From Atkinsonella hypoxylon (lineage: Eukaryota > Ascomycota > Sordariomycetes > Hypocreales > Clavicipitaceae), in the NCBI GenBank assembly GCA_000729835.1, contig JFHB01000135.1:1-64000 (forward strand): a stretch of 64,000 nucleotides of DNA. Reading direction: 5' to 3'. Position 1 is the stretch's first letter. Each line of letters starts with the position of its first letter. The notes under the pieces were generated by a model. The model saw nothing but the letters and a program-made list of their open reading frames with translations, did not search any database and was not told the origin of the DNA. Below, piece by piece: positions 47,059 through 57,677 of this stretch. Position numbers and translations under genes: made by a program.

Positions 47059-48442
47059 ATGGCTGGCCTCAATGTGCTCATGGTGAGTGGTGGAACCGCC
47101 ATCGTCGACCAACGTCAGCTCGAAAAACTAACACCGCCAGGTCGGAACCGGCGAGTACACCACCGGCTTCGTCGGCGGCGGTGCTTCAGGGTCCGACAAG
47201 AAAGTAGGCGTCGTGGGTCTCACCATGTTTGACTTGCGGCGACGCGGCAAAGTGGCCAAGCTGGGCATGGTTGGCGTCAACGGCGCCAAGTTTCCCGCCA
47301 TCCGTCCGTCACCCATCACCCGCCCATCAACTTAAACCCGTAGATTTCTTGCATATCACTCACACTCACACTTCCACACAGGCGAGCACCTACACAGAAA
47401 CATCACCCAAGTATACAACGGCCTCGACACGTCCTTCGACTCCTTCCCGGCCAACGACCAAAAGGATCCCGACGCCTACAAGACGGCCATTGACGCCCTC
47501 AAGCCCGGCGATGCCATCACCGTCTTCACGCCTGACCCGACCCATTACCCCATCGCGCTGTACGCCATCGAACGAGGCATCCACGTCCTCCTGACCAAGC
47601 CGGCCGTCAAGCGGCTCGACCACCACCAGGAGCTCGTCCGCCGCGCGCGCGAAAAGGGCGTCTACGTCTTCGTCGAGCACCACAAGCGCTTCGACCCAGC
47701 CTACTCGGACGCACGCTTCAAGGCCCGCACCCTGGGCGACTTCAACTATTTCTACAGCTACATGTCGCAGCCCAAGTACCAGCTCGAGACCTTCAAGTCC
47801 TGGGCCGGCAAGGAGTCCGACATTTCGTACTACCTCAATAGCCACCACATCGACATCTGCGACTCCATGGTCCAGCCGCTCGGCTACCTGCCCGTCAGGG
47901 TCTCGGCCTCGTCGTCCAAGGGCGTGGCCACCGACCGCGGGTGCGCCCCCGCGACCGAGGACACAATCTCCCTGCTCGTCACCTGGGCCAAGACGGACGA
48001 CCCCTCCCGGCGCGCCGTCGGCGTCTACACCTCCTCCTGGACGGCGCCCGAGCGCGCGGGCGTCCACACGAACCAGTACTTCCACTACCTGGCCTCGGGC
48101 GGCGAGATCCGCGTCGACCAGGCTCACCGGGGCTATGACGTGGCCGACGACGCCGCCGGCCAGATCCAGTGGTTCAACCCGTTCTACATGCGGTATGCGC
48201 CCGACGAGGACGGCCACTTCAACGGCCAGACGGGCTACGGCTACGTCTCGCTCGAGAAGTTTGTCGACGGCTGCCGGGCGGTCAATGCGGGCGCCCGGCC
48301 CGAGGAGCTGGATGAGAAGGGCTTGCCTACGCTGGGCAACACCATTGCCACGACAGCCATTCTCGAGGCCGGCAGGAGGAGTATCGACGAGGGGAGGGAA
48401 GTTGGTATCGCGGTGGAAGGGGGTGTATGGAGGTTGATGTAG
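47059..48442 (+). CDS. Gfo/Idh/MocA-family NAD(P)-dependent dehydrogenase
   Basis: Exons 47059-47082, 47141-47303 and 47382-48442 give 415 residues. Introns are 58 bp (GTGAGT...CGCCAG) and 78 bp (GTCCGT...ACACAG). Splicing produces the Rossmann start MAGLNVLMVGTGEYTTGFVG at residues 1-20. VFTPDPTHYPIALYAIERGIHVLLTKP follows, ending in the family's nucleotide-binding and catalytic Lys-Pro. HHKRFDPAYSDAR and SHHIDICDSM continue the typical C-terminal alpha/beta domain. No signal peptide. Members oxidise or reduce sugars and sugar acids. Exact substrate unknown; the divergent DHDPS-family aldolase suggests sequential use on a uronic or deoxy-keto acid. The coding sequence is strikingly GC-rich in third positions. 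Confidence 0.88.
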
Positions 48443-48693
48443 CCTTGTGCCTCTTTAAAAAATTAAAAATTAAAAAAAAAAAAGAAAAAAGAAATGAATG
48501 AATAACCAAAGAAGCAAGAAAAAGCAATTGCCTCCCTTGTACGGCTATGTTATGTCATGATCTTCGAGTTGCAAATACGTAACAGAAAAGTATATCCGGC
48601 AAAACCTTCAAAGACAAAACATAACTAACTAGTGAACCCCCAAACAACAAAGCCAAGAAGTGGACCCCGCAAAACTCACCTCCTTCATCCGCC

Positions 48694-50275
48694 ATGACAA
48701 CCACAAACGACCTCGTCTTCCCCCCGGCCTCAGCCTCGAGCCTAAGCGCCCTCCGCCGCGCAACGCTCAGCATCCAAAACCGCCTCACCTCCATCCACGC
48801 AGACGCGCAGTTCGTCCGCCGCGCCGCCTCCTCCGCCTCCCTCGCAGGCCGACCGGTCGTCGCCAACGAGCGCAGCGGAACCTGGTACACGCCGCCCGAG
48901 ACAAGGTACGCATCCGCCTATTTCAAGAGCACGGATGGGCACGAGCGCGCGTGGAAGTTTAGCACCAGAAGGCTCAACGTCCATCTCATAGCGCTCATCG
49001 AGCAGCACGATGGGTAAAAGAACCAACCCCAAAAAAAATTTTTTTTTTAATTTTTTAAAAAAACCCCTGCGCCTCCCCCCCCCCCCCCGGGGGGCGCTCA
49101 GCTCAGTGCACCTTGCTTACGAACACGACGCAGCATCATCATCGTCGATTCAACGCGTCGTGGGAAACGCACGTCCTCGCTTGCTTGCTTGCTTCTTCTC
49201 GTCGACGGCTCGCTGGTTCAACTAACCGTAGCCAGGTATGCCCGACGCGCTCTCGACGACCGTGCCGATCTGGTGCGCCGTGCTCAACCGCGTGCTTCTG
49301 CCCCGTCATCCGCTCTCAGGGCACCTGTTCCTCCCGCCGCACCTGCTGCCCACGACGCACGCGCAAATCTCGGCGCTCATCCCTTCGTTCGTCGCCGCCC
49401 TGCTCGACCTGCGCCTGTCTCTTCCGAAGCTCACCAAGCCGCTGCGTCCGTACTGGGTCACCCAGGAGTCCACCCTGCTGGCCCCGGCGGACGAAGACCC
49501 GTGCCAGAGCACCACTACGACTACGACTACGACTACGATATTCACCGACTACCGACCCGTCATCTGCCTGACGGCTTCGCGGCGGGTGCGAGGCAGCGAG
49601 GTAGATTCCCACGGGTACATCCAGGGCGCGGCGGACGACACGGAAAACTGGGCCTGCGGCCTCACGCCAGATGTGTTTTGGGAACATGCCCAGCTGTTGC
49701 TCTCCACTGCCGACGCGGAGCTCCCGGGCCTGATTGCCTCGTTGCTGGCGCAGTCTCGTGGGACCGAAAAGGGGCACGGCTCCGGCACGACGAGACTTAG
49801 TCCTCAGATTAGCGTGGCCGCATTACCCCTGTGTGCGCCGACCGCGGAGACAGTGTGCCATGTAGCGCTGATGGATGCCACCACGCCCAAGGAGACGTGG
49901 CTTCGGGCGGACAACTACATTACGGTTGGACTGGGACAACACAAGACTGCCAGTAGGCGCCTGCGGCTTGCGCTGCCCGAGATATGTGCGTTCGTGAGTA
50001 GATTCTTGGCCAAGGGGCGCGATTGGAAGCAGGAGCGTCAAGTCATTGTGGCGTGTGAGTCCGGACTAGACCTCTCTGTGGGCACGGCTCTGGCTCTTTC
50101 GTGCTACCTGTTCGATGAGCAAGGGCATTTCTGTCCGCCAGATGAGAGTTTCACCTTCACAAAATCTCAGGTCAAAGTCAAGCTGGGCAGCATCATGACG
50201 GCGTATCCAGCAGCCAACCCGAGTCGGCAGACTTTGCAGAGCGTCAACAGCTTCTTGATGGACTGGACAAAATGA
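48694..50275 (+). CDS. RIT1: initiator tRNA 2'-O-ribosyl phosphate transferase
   Basis: Modifies A64 of initiator tRNA-Met so that it is excluded from elongation. Exons 48694-49013, 49134-49168 and 49236-50275 give 464 residues, close to the family's usual length. Diagnostic segments: NRLTSIHADAQFV, STDGHERAWKFSTRRLNVHL, IIIVDSTRRGKRMPDALS and the C-terminal phosphatase-like loop VIVACESGLDLSVGTALAL. Intron 1 (120 bp, GTAAAA...ACGCAG) contains long homopolymers. Intron 2 (67 bp) appears to be GC-AG: only a donor at AAAC|GCACGT with acceptor AGCCAG|GT keeps the frame and gives the conserved GKRMPDAL. The 35-nt middle exon encodes the core of that motif. A Thr-rich run at about 210-220 comes from a CGACTA repeat. 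It is convergent with the HAD gene. Confidence 0.92.
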
Positions 50276-50440
50276 ACTTGATTCCACCAAATCAACATCA
50301 ACGGGCTACGTGTGCGTGCGGGTATGTGTTAGTCAGTGTATGTCCTATCCGCGGTTGTCGTTATCTATGTCTAAGCTAGTCCGTTTAAAAGAATCACCCC
50401 GGCCAGCATCATCCAGTAGCAACGACTGCACCACAACATC

Positions 50441-51260
50441 CTACGCCTTGCCAGACTCAATCTTGGCCAATGCCTCAGGAAACTCGTCCCAGTCACGCAT
50501 TATCACCACGGCACCAGCATCCGTCAAGATTTTCTCCATCTCGGCGCGCTTGTTGGGTGCATAAGGGCCAACATAGCCAATCGTCTTGATCCCGGCCCGC
50601 GTAGCACTCAGTGTGCCACTCTTGCTGTCCTCAATGGCCACGCTCTCCGCCGCCTGCTTGCCCAAGACCTTGAGAGCGTGAAGGTAGATGGCCGGGTCAG
50701 GCTTGCTGGTCGGCTTCTCCAAGCTTGTGGCCGCCGAGTAGATCAGATCCTCCCCTCCAGGCCCCTTGAAGTACTTATTCTGGCCCACCTTCTCGACCGA
50801 AGCCTTGACGCGACGGAAAGCAGAGGAAGACACCACAGCAAGGGTGTACTTCTTGGAGGCAGCCAGCTTCTCCAGCTGCTGGTCCACGCCAGGGCAAGGC
50901 CGCAGCTGTTCCTTGAGCTTCGCAATCACGGCATCCTCCTCCATGAGAACATACTTGTCCATGTCGGCCGGGGAAATCTCAATCCCATTCTGTTTTTGCA
51001 AGGTGGTCAACATGCCCCGGAAGTTCTGGCCAACAAAGTCCACAATCAGGGATTCGCCAGTAAAAGTCTTGTTAATGCCGCGCTCAGCGCAGATCTTGTT
51101 GATGAGATCCGCACATGCTTCAAAAGCCAGCTCCTCGGATAACACGAGGGTATTGTCACAGTCAAACAGAAGAGTGGTAATCTAGTTGACTGGGGGATTA
51201 GCTCGTGAAAGTGAAAGTGAAAGTGGGGAGGAAGGCTATGACGCTACTTACCTGGGGCAT
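50441..51260 (-). CDS. HAD-superfamily hydrolase (phosphatase-like)
   Basis: Exons 51260-51252 and 51181-50441 give 249 residues. The first exon is only nine nucleotides (Met-Pro-Gln), joined across a 70-bp GTAAGT...CAACTAG intron. This brings the start codon next to ITTLLFDCDNTLVLSE, which carries the catalytic DxDxT motif at Asp10 and Asp12. Motif II is the Ser of VVSSSA (about 122), motif III the Lys of KPDPAIYLHAL (about 162) and motif IV the acidic pair in AIEDSKSG (about 185). The alpha-helical cap of about residues 20-95 fits subtype I, like phosphoglycolate phosphatase and beta-phosphoglucomutase. The substrate cannot be named. No targeting signal. It ends 166 bp from the RIT1 stop codon, tail-to-tail. 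Confidence 0.87.
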
Positions 51261-52576
51261 CTTGACGGTTCCCGGTCTACAGACGCTGGGCTTGTATAGA
51301 CAATCAAAGATGTATTGTGCATGCAACAGAGAATGGGGTTTAGAGGCGAGGATAGTTCCAAGTCCGAGTGCAAAGACGTACGTAGATCGAGATCGAATGG
51401 ATGGATAGAGGTGGAGTTGCAACTGCGAAAGGACAGACGAGAAGCGAAACAAACCAAGCTCTACAAGCTCTGCAAGCTCTAATTAGTCGAGAAGCAAGAA
51501 GCAAACCCACCCACCGCCCTCATTGGTGCCTCATTGGTGGTGGCTCTTTCCCGACGCTGACACACAGAACGTGCCAATGTGCCAATGTGCCAATGTGCCC
51601 AATGTGCCCAATGTGCCACTGTGCCAATGTGCCACCTCTGACGAGGTGCACTGCTGCCCAACCCGAAGCCAAGTGTTTACAGCAAGTATCCTTGGCTTGA
51701 CAATGTCAAACACGTCAAAGCCTTTTATGCACTCAACCGGGAAAAGGTAAAAAAATACTTTAGACCCAGCAAAGCCGTCCCCGATGCAACCAGACACGAC
51801 ATGCAGAATCCCGTGAGTGCGCCAGGCATGGATGGCTGCTGCCCCTCGCCTCCACCCCTCTCTCATCCTCGCTCATCCTCTCCCCCTCCCCCCCCACCCC
51901 CCCCTCTGTACGTCCGTGACCCTCCCGCCCTGGCGTCATCGATGGAATCCTGGCTCAGTGGCCGTTGGCGCTCGGTCCGGGTGGTGCCGCTACTACCTAA
52001 GTGCACTTTTGCGCTCAAGCCCAAGCAAATCCACTTCACACGTGAGGCTCGATGAAACGATATACTTGTCATGGGCACAAGAGATGCAACAATGAGCCCG
52101 GCCATTGCTGCGGTTTCTCCTACGTGACATCTTGTCTCACAACTTGTCTCACAAGTTGCTCCGCCATGATACACCAACGGGACGAATCATAAAAACAATG
52201 ATCCCATTTATTCTACTACGTCCTCCTTCGCATACCATGTGAGATATTATTTACTACCATACTTCATCCATTACACCAAACCTGAGCAACATTCACTGAC
52301 GTAATCTAATCCAAGCAATATGTTCATTATGACTCCGTACAGGCAACTCTCCTAAATGCACGCATCCTTCGCAATGCAAACTGCCACCGCCTGCCATTGT
52401 GCAACTGAGATACAATGAATTCAACTAACAAATCAAGACACCCCAACGCCGTTGTAATCCCAAAGACTATTTTCCATGTCTTGCAATTGTCATTAAGACA
52501 GCTCAGCAGATGTAATCTATACTTGGATGGTTTCAAACATTCGTCTATGTTTGTATCGTCCGCCGCCGCCGCCTCC
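51261..52576. other. intergenic region with a TGCCAATG repeat
   Basis: No gene seen. A C-rich tract lies at 51885-51905. The region upstream of 51260 is the HAD promoter. Confidence 0.6.
51571..51635. repeat. 8-9-bp tandem repeat GTGCCAAT(G)
   Basis: About eight units of GTGCCAAT with an occasional extra C, so the period drifts between 8 and 10 bp. It lies roughly 310 bp upstream of the HAD gene start. Confidence 0.85.
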
Positions 52577-53900
52577 TTACAGGATTTGTCTCAACTGTTG
52601 CTTTTGGGCTGCGGTCAAGCTTGACGGAAAGTTGACCTTGTACCTGATGATGAAATCACCTCGTTGGCCAGGCTTCTTCGAAATAGGCATTCCAAGCCCT
52701 GGGTATCGATCCTCGCTTCCAGGCTGCGTAGGCCCGCCTTTCTCCAAGTTGATTTGCTTGCCCTCAATGGTGGTCACGGTCCGCTTCCACCCAGTCAAGG
52801 CTTCTTTGAGATCGAGAGTGACGGTGTGGACAAGGTCGTTGTCTTCTCGTTTGAAAAGAGGGTGTTCTTTCTGCACAGTTGTTAGTACGGATCTGGAATA
52901 TCACTTTTGGAAAAAAAAAAAACGAAATTTTTTTTTTTAGGGGGGGGGGGGGGGGGCTACCTCTTCCACAATAAAGTGAAGGTCTTGTCGGCCACCTTCG
53001 ACTTGGTCTCCAACTCCATTAAACTTGATCTTGGACCCCTTCTTCAGTCCCGGCTTAATGGGAACCTCAAGAATCTGATCCGTCTGCACTCGCTTGCCTG
53101 TGTCGTCAAACGTCTTGCGCTTGATCTTCATCTTCTTCGTGACTCCACTGAATAGCTCCTCCAGTGTAAGCGGCAGCGGACGCTCCACCGTTGTAATCTC
53201 TGGCGTGTGCTCCCGCTGTCTTGGCTCTCCGTACCCAGACGACCTCATCCTCGTGCGGCCTGACCGATTACCGCCTCCTGCGCCGCCGCCGCCGCCGCCG
53301 CCGCCGCCAAATGACGAGAAAATATTGCCAAAGTCATCATCGCCGCCATGCATACCACCGCCTTGCTGACGCATAAACTCGGCAAAAATTTCGTCCGGGT
53401 TGTGGAAGCTGAAGCCACCACCAGGACCTCCGCCAGTGCTGAAATGGAACGTTCTGGTACCACCTCCTCCAGGCATGCCACCACCAAAGTCGAATCCGCC
53501 AAATCCACCTCCAGGCATGCCGCCAGGGAAGCCACCAGCACCGCCCTCTGGAGGTGGAGCGCCGCCTCCTCTCATCATGAACTCGAGACCATATTGATCG
53601 TAAACCTTACGCTTCTCGGGGTCTGACAGGATTTCATACGCTTGCGAGCACTCTTTGAACTTTTCAGCAGCATTGGGGTTGTCCTTATTCTTGTCGGGGT
53701 GCCATTTCAAAGCAGCTTTTCTGTCGGAACGTTAGCCGGGGCAAAAGTAAAACTTATAGCATGCAAGTCCAGCAACAATTGCCTTGACATAGATGCAAAA
53801 AAAAAAAAAAACCACCTTACCTATATCCTTTTTTTATTTCGTCCTGAGAAGCCTCGGGTTTAATACCCAAGGTGTCGTACAGTTTGGTTTCCTTGACCAT
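52577..53900 (-). CDS. SIS1: class B J-domain co-chaperone, Sis1/Psi1 type
   Basis: Hsp40 that delivers clients to Hsp70 and supports translation initiation and disaggregation. Exons 53900-53821, 53720-52961 and 52870-52577 give 377 residues. Introns are 100 bp (GTAAGG...CGACAG) and 90 bp (GTAGCC...GTGCAG). The J domain spans about residues 4-70 (ETKLYDTLGIKPEASQDEI to DQYGL), with the HPD motif in LKWHPDKNKDN. A Gly/Phe-rich region follows to about residue 180 (GGFPGGMPGGGFGGFDFGGG), including a run of nine Gly. Then come the two beta-domains: ITTVERPLPLTLEELFSGVTKK at about 205-226 and the C-terminal DNDLVHTVTLDLKEALTGW. There is no zinc-finger domain, hence class B. Both introns hold long homopolymers (A14, G16, A12, T11). 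Confidence 0.95.
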
Positions 53901-54741
53901 ATTGTGTGCCAATCAGCAAGGTCGCGATTTTGGCCCTTTTTTTTTCTTTTTTTTTTCCGGCACTACACTTAGTAAGTCAGTAGAGTTCTCGTCGTGCATA
54001 AAAGAGTTGAACGATGACTAACGTGATGGATAGAGATGAAATGAGAAAAAAAGACTTGGATTGAAAAATGGGGTTAAAAGTTTAGGAATTCGGAGAGGAG
54101 GTCGGTTGGCGGCTGGTTGGGCATGCTTTCCCAGCGGAAAGTGGGACCTGCAAACCGAACAGGGTCTGAACAGGCTGGAAGCTTCGACGTCGGCAAGTCG
54201 GGCTTAGGCGAGGCGTGCCAAATGACTATGACGCAACAAGCGCGGGGAAACACAGAGAGACACAAGGAAAGGAGCTTTGATGGTCATGAACACTACATGT
54301 ACTGACTGACACGATTGTTGAAATTTTCACAATCACAAAGAGCACATGGCCGCCGCGCATAGTGATCATAAGATACCAGACATACATTCACAAGCACGCC
54401 GCCTTGGATACATGCACTTGGCTGCGATGACCCTCACGAGTCACGATGGTCGTCACGATGGTCGTCACAATGGCTGGCACCCGCAATGGCGGGGTCTCTC
54501 TGCTTGGCCCGCTGCTTGGCCCGCTGCAATCAGCAGCCTCACCTCACCGCCAATCGTGGGGCTTCACGAGCCAAGTGTAGAACCCAAAACACCACCCGAC
54601 CAACAACTACAGTCCGAGCGTAAGTCACAATGAATTCGCTGTAGTATATTATGCCCTCTAAGAGCAGCATGTGCAATAGATATTATGCTACTCGAACCAA
54701 CGCTGTGGCTTAATTATCTATCATTCATATCGTGTCTCGTC
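53901..54741. other. upstream region of the J-protein gene
   Basis: No gene seen. Poly-T tracts near 53937-53957 would be A-rich leader sequence on the gene's strand. Confidence 0.65.
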
Positions 54742-57677
54742 TCAACTGTGTCCGGTCATGGAACCTTCTAGAATTTTCGACGAGTATGAAGGTCCCCTAT
54801 TGGCCACGGCCGCATCATCGTCTGGCCATGTCATGACCACTTCTGGAGTTTCCCCTGCCACGTCAGTAATTGTCTCGGCGGCGCCTGTCACTGCAGGCAA
54901 TGCTGAGGCCGTCACGGTGGCTGGCGAAACTTGTCCGTCCTCGAAAGGGTTGTCAAATCCGTTTTGACCGTCATCGCTCCCTAATGATGCCCGGTTGCTG
55001 GCCATTGAGTCTATGCTGTCCGCTCGATGCTTTCTTTTCGATGGCGAGATAGGTTCAATAGGCGCCGCTGTCTTCTTGTCACCGTTGACAGCGTCTGTTG
55101 CTTCTTGGCTCAATTCTTGCTGGAAAGCCTTGTTCTCTGCCCGTGCGAATTGCTGTAGTGGCAGGGGCAAACGTGTCCGTTCTACATTTAATGCTGCCTC
55201 TGTGGCATAAACCATGATGGGCACCTTTGTTTCCTGCCAAACATCTTGCAACACCTGTTGTACTTGTATTTTCTGTCACATTATTAGTTACGACGCTATA
55301 TTTCAGGAGTTCAGGAGGGATTAAACATTCCGCTTACGCACCTCCGTCTTGACTGGCTGTTCGTCATTGGCGTTATATGCCAGCTTCCACCACTGATCCA
55401 AAGGTTTGGGATCATCATCCAGCTGTATCAAATCTGGCTCGATCCGTTGGCAGACGAAGACAACGTCCGACTGTGTGACGACTCCGCGTAGCAAAAATTC
55501 CTTGCATGTCATAGGCCGTGGTCTTCCCGGTTTGTTCGGCTGTGTAAGCAACTGGCCTAGGAATCGTTGCTTGTTCTTGATTTGCTCCAACTGCGCGTTC
55601 AGGCCTTGGCTTACACGTCAGCCACGGTTACTTTCATTTTTACCTTGGGAAAAGTGCACATACCCTTCATCCTCGTATCAATGTCAGATAGCATCCGTTC
55701 TGTCAGCAACAGCACATCCTCTACAGTCTTGTACTTGGCGTCAATGTCAGCCTCAATTTCGCACGGCGCCATGTGGTAGTCTGGATACTTGTCCGTGTCG
55801 AAACCTGATGCTTCCATCCCCCGATAACGGCCTAGGGACTGGATGTATTCGTGGTATGTCTGCCACTGGTCCATGGCACGCTGTATCATTTGTTTTCGAT
55901 CAAACACTAGATCGTTCCAATCGTTGCGCCACTCATAAAGTTTCATTTCCTCCTTTGCTATTCGTGCAATGGCGTTCTTGGTCTTGCACCATGCAGTTTG
56001 TATGCGTCGGGCCTCGTCCTTGCGCGATGTCTGATACTTTTCCAAGTACAGCTTCTCGGGGATATCAATAGAGCTCGCCGGTCCATCACCGTTGAGCCTG
56101 ATTGTCAGCACGTCGCCTACAACCTTGAACATGGCCATTTCCGATCCTTCATGTATTTCGCTGTGAGAGAACGCGTCGCTCCACATGGTGTGGTCCAGGG
56201 ACTCGTACAGCGTGGTAATGGAGGCGTAATCCTCCCGAAGATGTTCCATTTCCAAAAGTCCAAACCTGGCCTCCTCCTCTCCAAGATCGTTGCCCAGCAC
56301 CGGGGCAAGCACCGCTGAATGGATTAAAGGTTTCAGTGATTGCTCATTCCTAGAGCCCAGATGTTCGTATAGCTGTTTTTCGGGCCCTAGGCTCGGACAT
56401 GGCATTAGGTCAGTCAGCACGCTTACGGTACCATAACTTCGTTCCGTAGATTCCAGGAAAGCCATGAGTCGGTGAATCTCTTCTTCCACCTCAGGCTTAT
56501 ATTCGCGTTGCTGGCCCCATTGATCACCTCCTCCAGCTTGCAGTTGCGCTAACACGTGCGGTGGCAAAATCTCCTGGCCTTTCCACCATTCACTGTTAAA
56601 GCCGTAAGACGCTGCAGTAGTTCCCGTTTCCAGTAACGCATTTCGTGCCATGGGAATCTCATGCAAGACAGTAAGCATACCCCCAAGGCCATGGACCCCC
56701 ACAGTGCTGATGCCTTGCACGAGAAAGGCTGGTGTTCCTGGTGTTCGTTTTCGTGATGACGGGGCTGGGGCCTTGGCTACCTTGGTCTCTGATGGACCGG
56801 TCGGGACCATAGCCCAGTTTGCAGTCTCATAGTCATCCCTGGTGGCCGGTCCAAAAGCCGGCGCAGACGTGGACGAATCCACTATGCCCGACTGCTGATC
56901 AACCAGCCCAATGCCTGCCTCTTGGGCGGATTCTCGGAGCGCTCGCTGCATATCTTCGTCTTCTCGCGATGATCCAGCTGCTGCAGCAGTGCAAAAATGA
57001 GAGGACACCCAAGTTAGTCAGCCATGCAAAACGTTTGCTGCAAAATTAAGTCCTAGGTAGGATACACACCAGGCACATCATTGCCAGCCCAATCCAACAT
57101 CCTGCCCAAAGGCGACTTAGTCTTTGATCGGGACGGTGGTCTGGACGGCGCAGTCGGCCTGTAGGCTTCAGGTGGCGGCGTGAATCCTCGGGTCACATCG
57201 TTATTATTGATCGATTCAATATGAAATGCTGCTGCAGTGTCAGAAAGGAGGTCGGCTTGTAGCAAACAATGGTGCTAGAAATCCTTACCAATGCCAGTGT
57301 TATTGATTGTCCCGTCTCGATCTGCCGAGAACATGCTTTCGTTCCAAAGCTGAGTAAACTTCTGTCGAAACTAGATCCCTCGTAAGCTCGGCACTTGTAC
57401 GTGCACAATATAAATCGCCATCGTCGAGCTTACTAAATCGGGGTTATCGAAATACTGCATTACAACCGCTTCGACGTTGCCGTCATGGTCCTGACCATTC
57501 GGGCGTGTGTTAGAAAAATAGACTGTTCATTACAACGCTGTTCATCCAAGTGCAGCGCAGGCTGAGACAAACCTTGAGCGCCTGGATGACCATGGATCGA
57601 TCATCTTGAGGATCGAGGCCCGCGAAATCAATGACTTGCGAGATCCCACTCTCCGACGGCGGCGGCCTGGAGGCCAT
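54742..57677 (-). CDS. UBA-UIM protein with a USP25/28-like, apparently inactive deubiquitinase fold
   Basis: Seven exons (57677-57573, 57490-57434, 57370-57289, 57231-57070, 56980-55664, 55604-55342, 55272-54742) give 838 residues; introns are 57-89 bp and all joins keep frame. N-terminus: a UBA-like segment at about 10-55 (DDRSMVIQALKDHDGNVEAVVMQYFDNPDL). A ubiquitin-interacting motif at about 142-155 is EDEDMQRALRESAQ, with the required Ala and Ser. From about residue 219 the sequence follows the outline of a ubiquitin-specific protease (GMLTVLHEIPMARNALL; GDVLTIRLNG; PEKLYLEKYQTSRKDE plus a long helical insert; DQWWKLAYNANDE; VPIMVYATEAAL). The GNTC cysteine box and the histidine box are absent. 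The tail is Ser/Asp-rich. Fungal homologues are usually named only ubiquitin interaction motif proteins. It probably binds ubiquitin chains; enzymatic activity is unlikely. Confidence 0.85.

Noticed and set aside
47390..48217. 275-codon minus-strand frame antisense to the dehydrogenase
   Set aside because: A typical artefact of GC-rich third positions; the plus strand encodes a clear Gfo/Idh/MocA protein.
48660..48962. Arg/Pro-rich 100-codon frame overlapping RIT1 exon 1
   Set aside because: Out of frame with the conserved RIT1 motifs and low in complexity.
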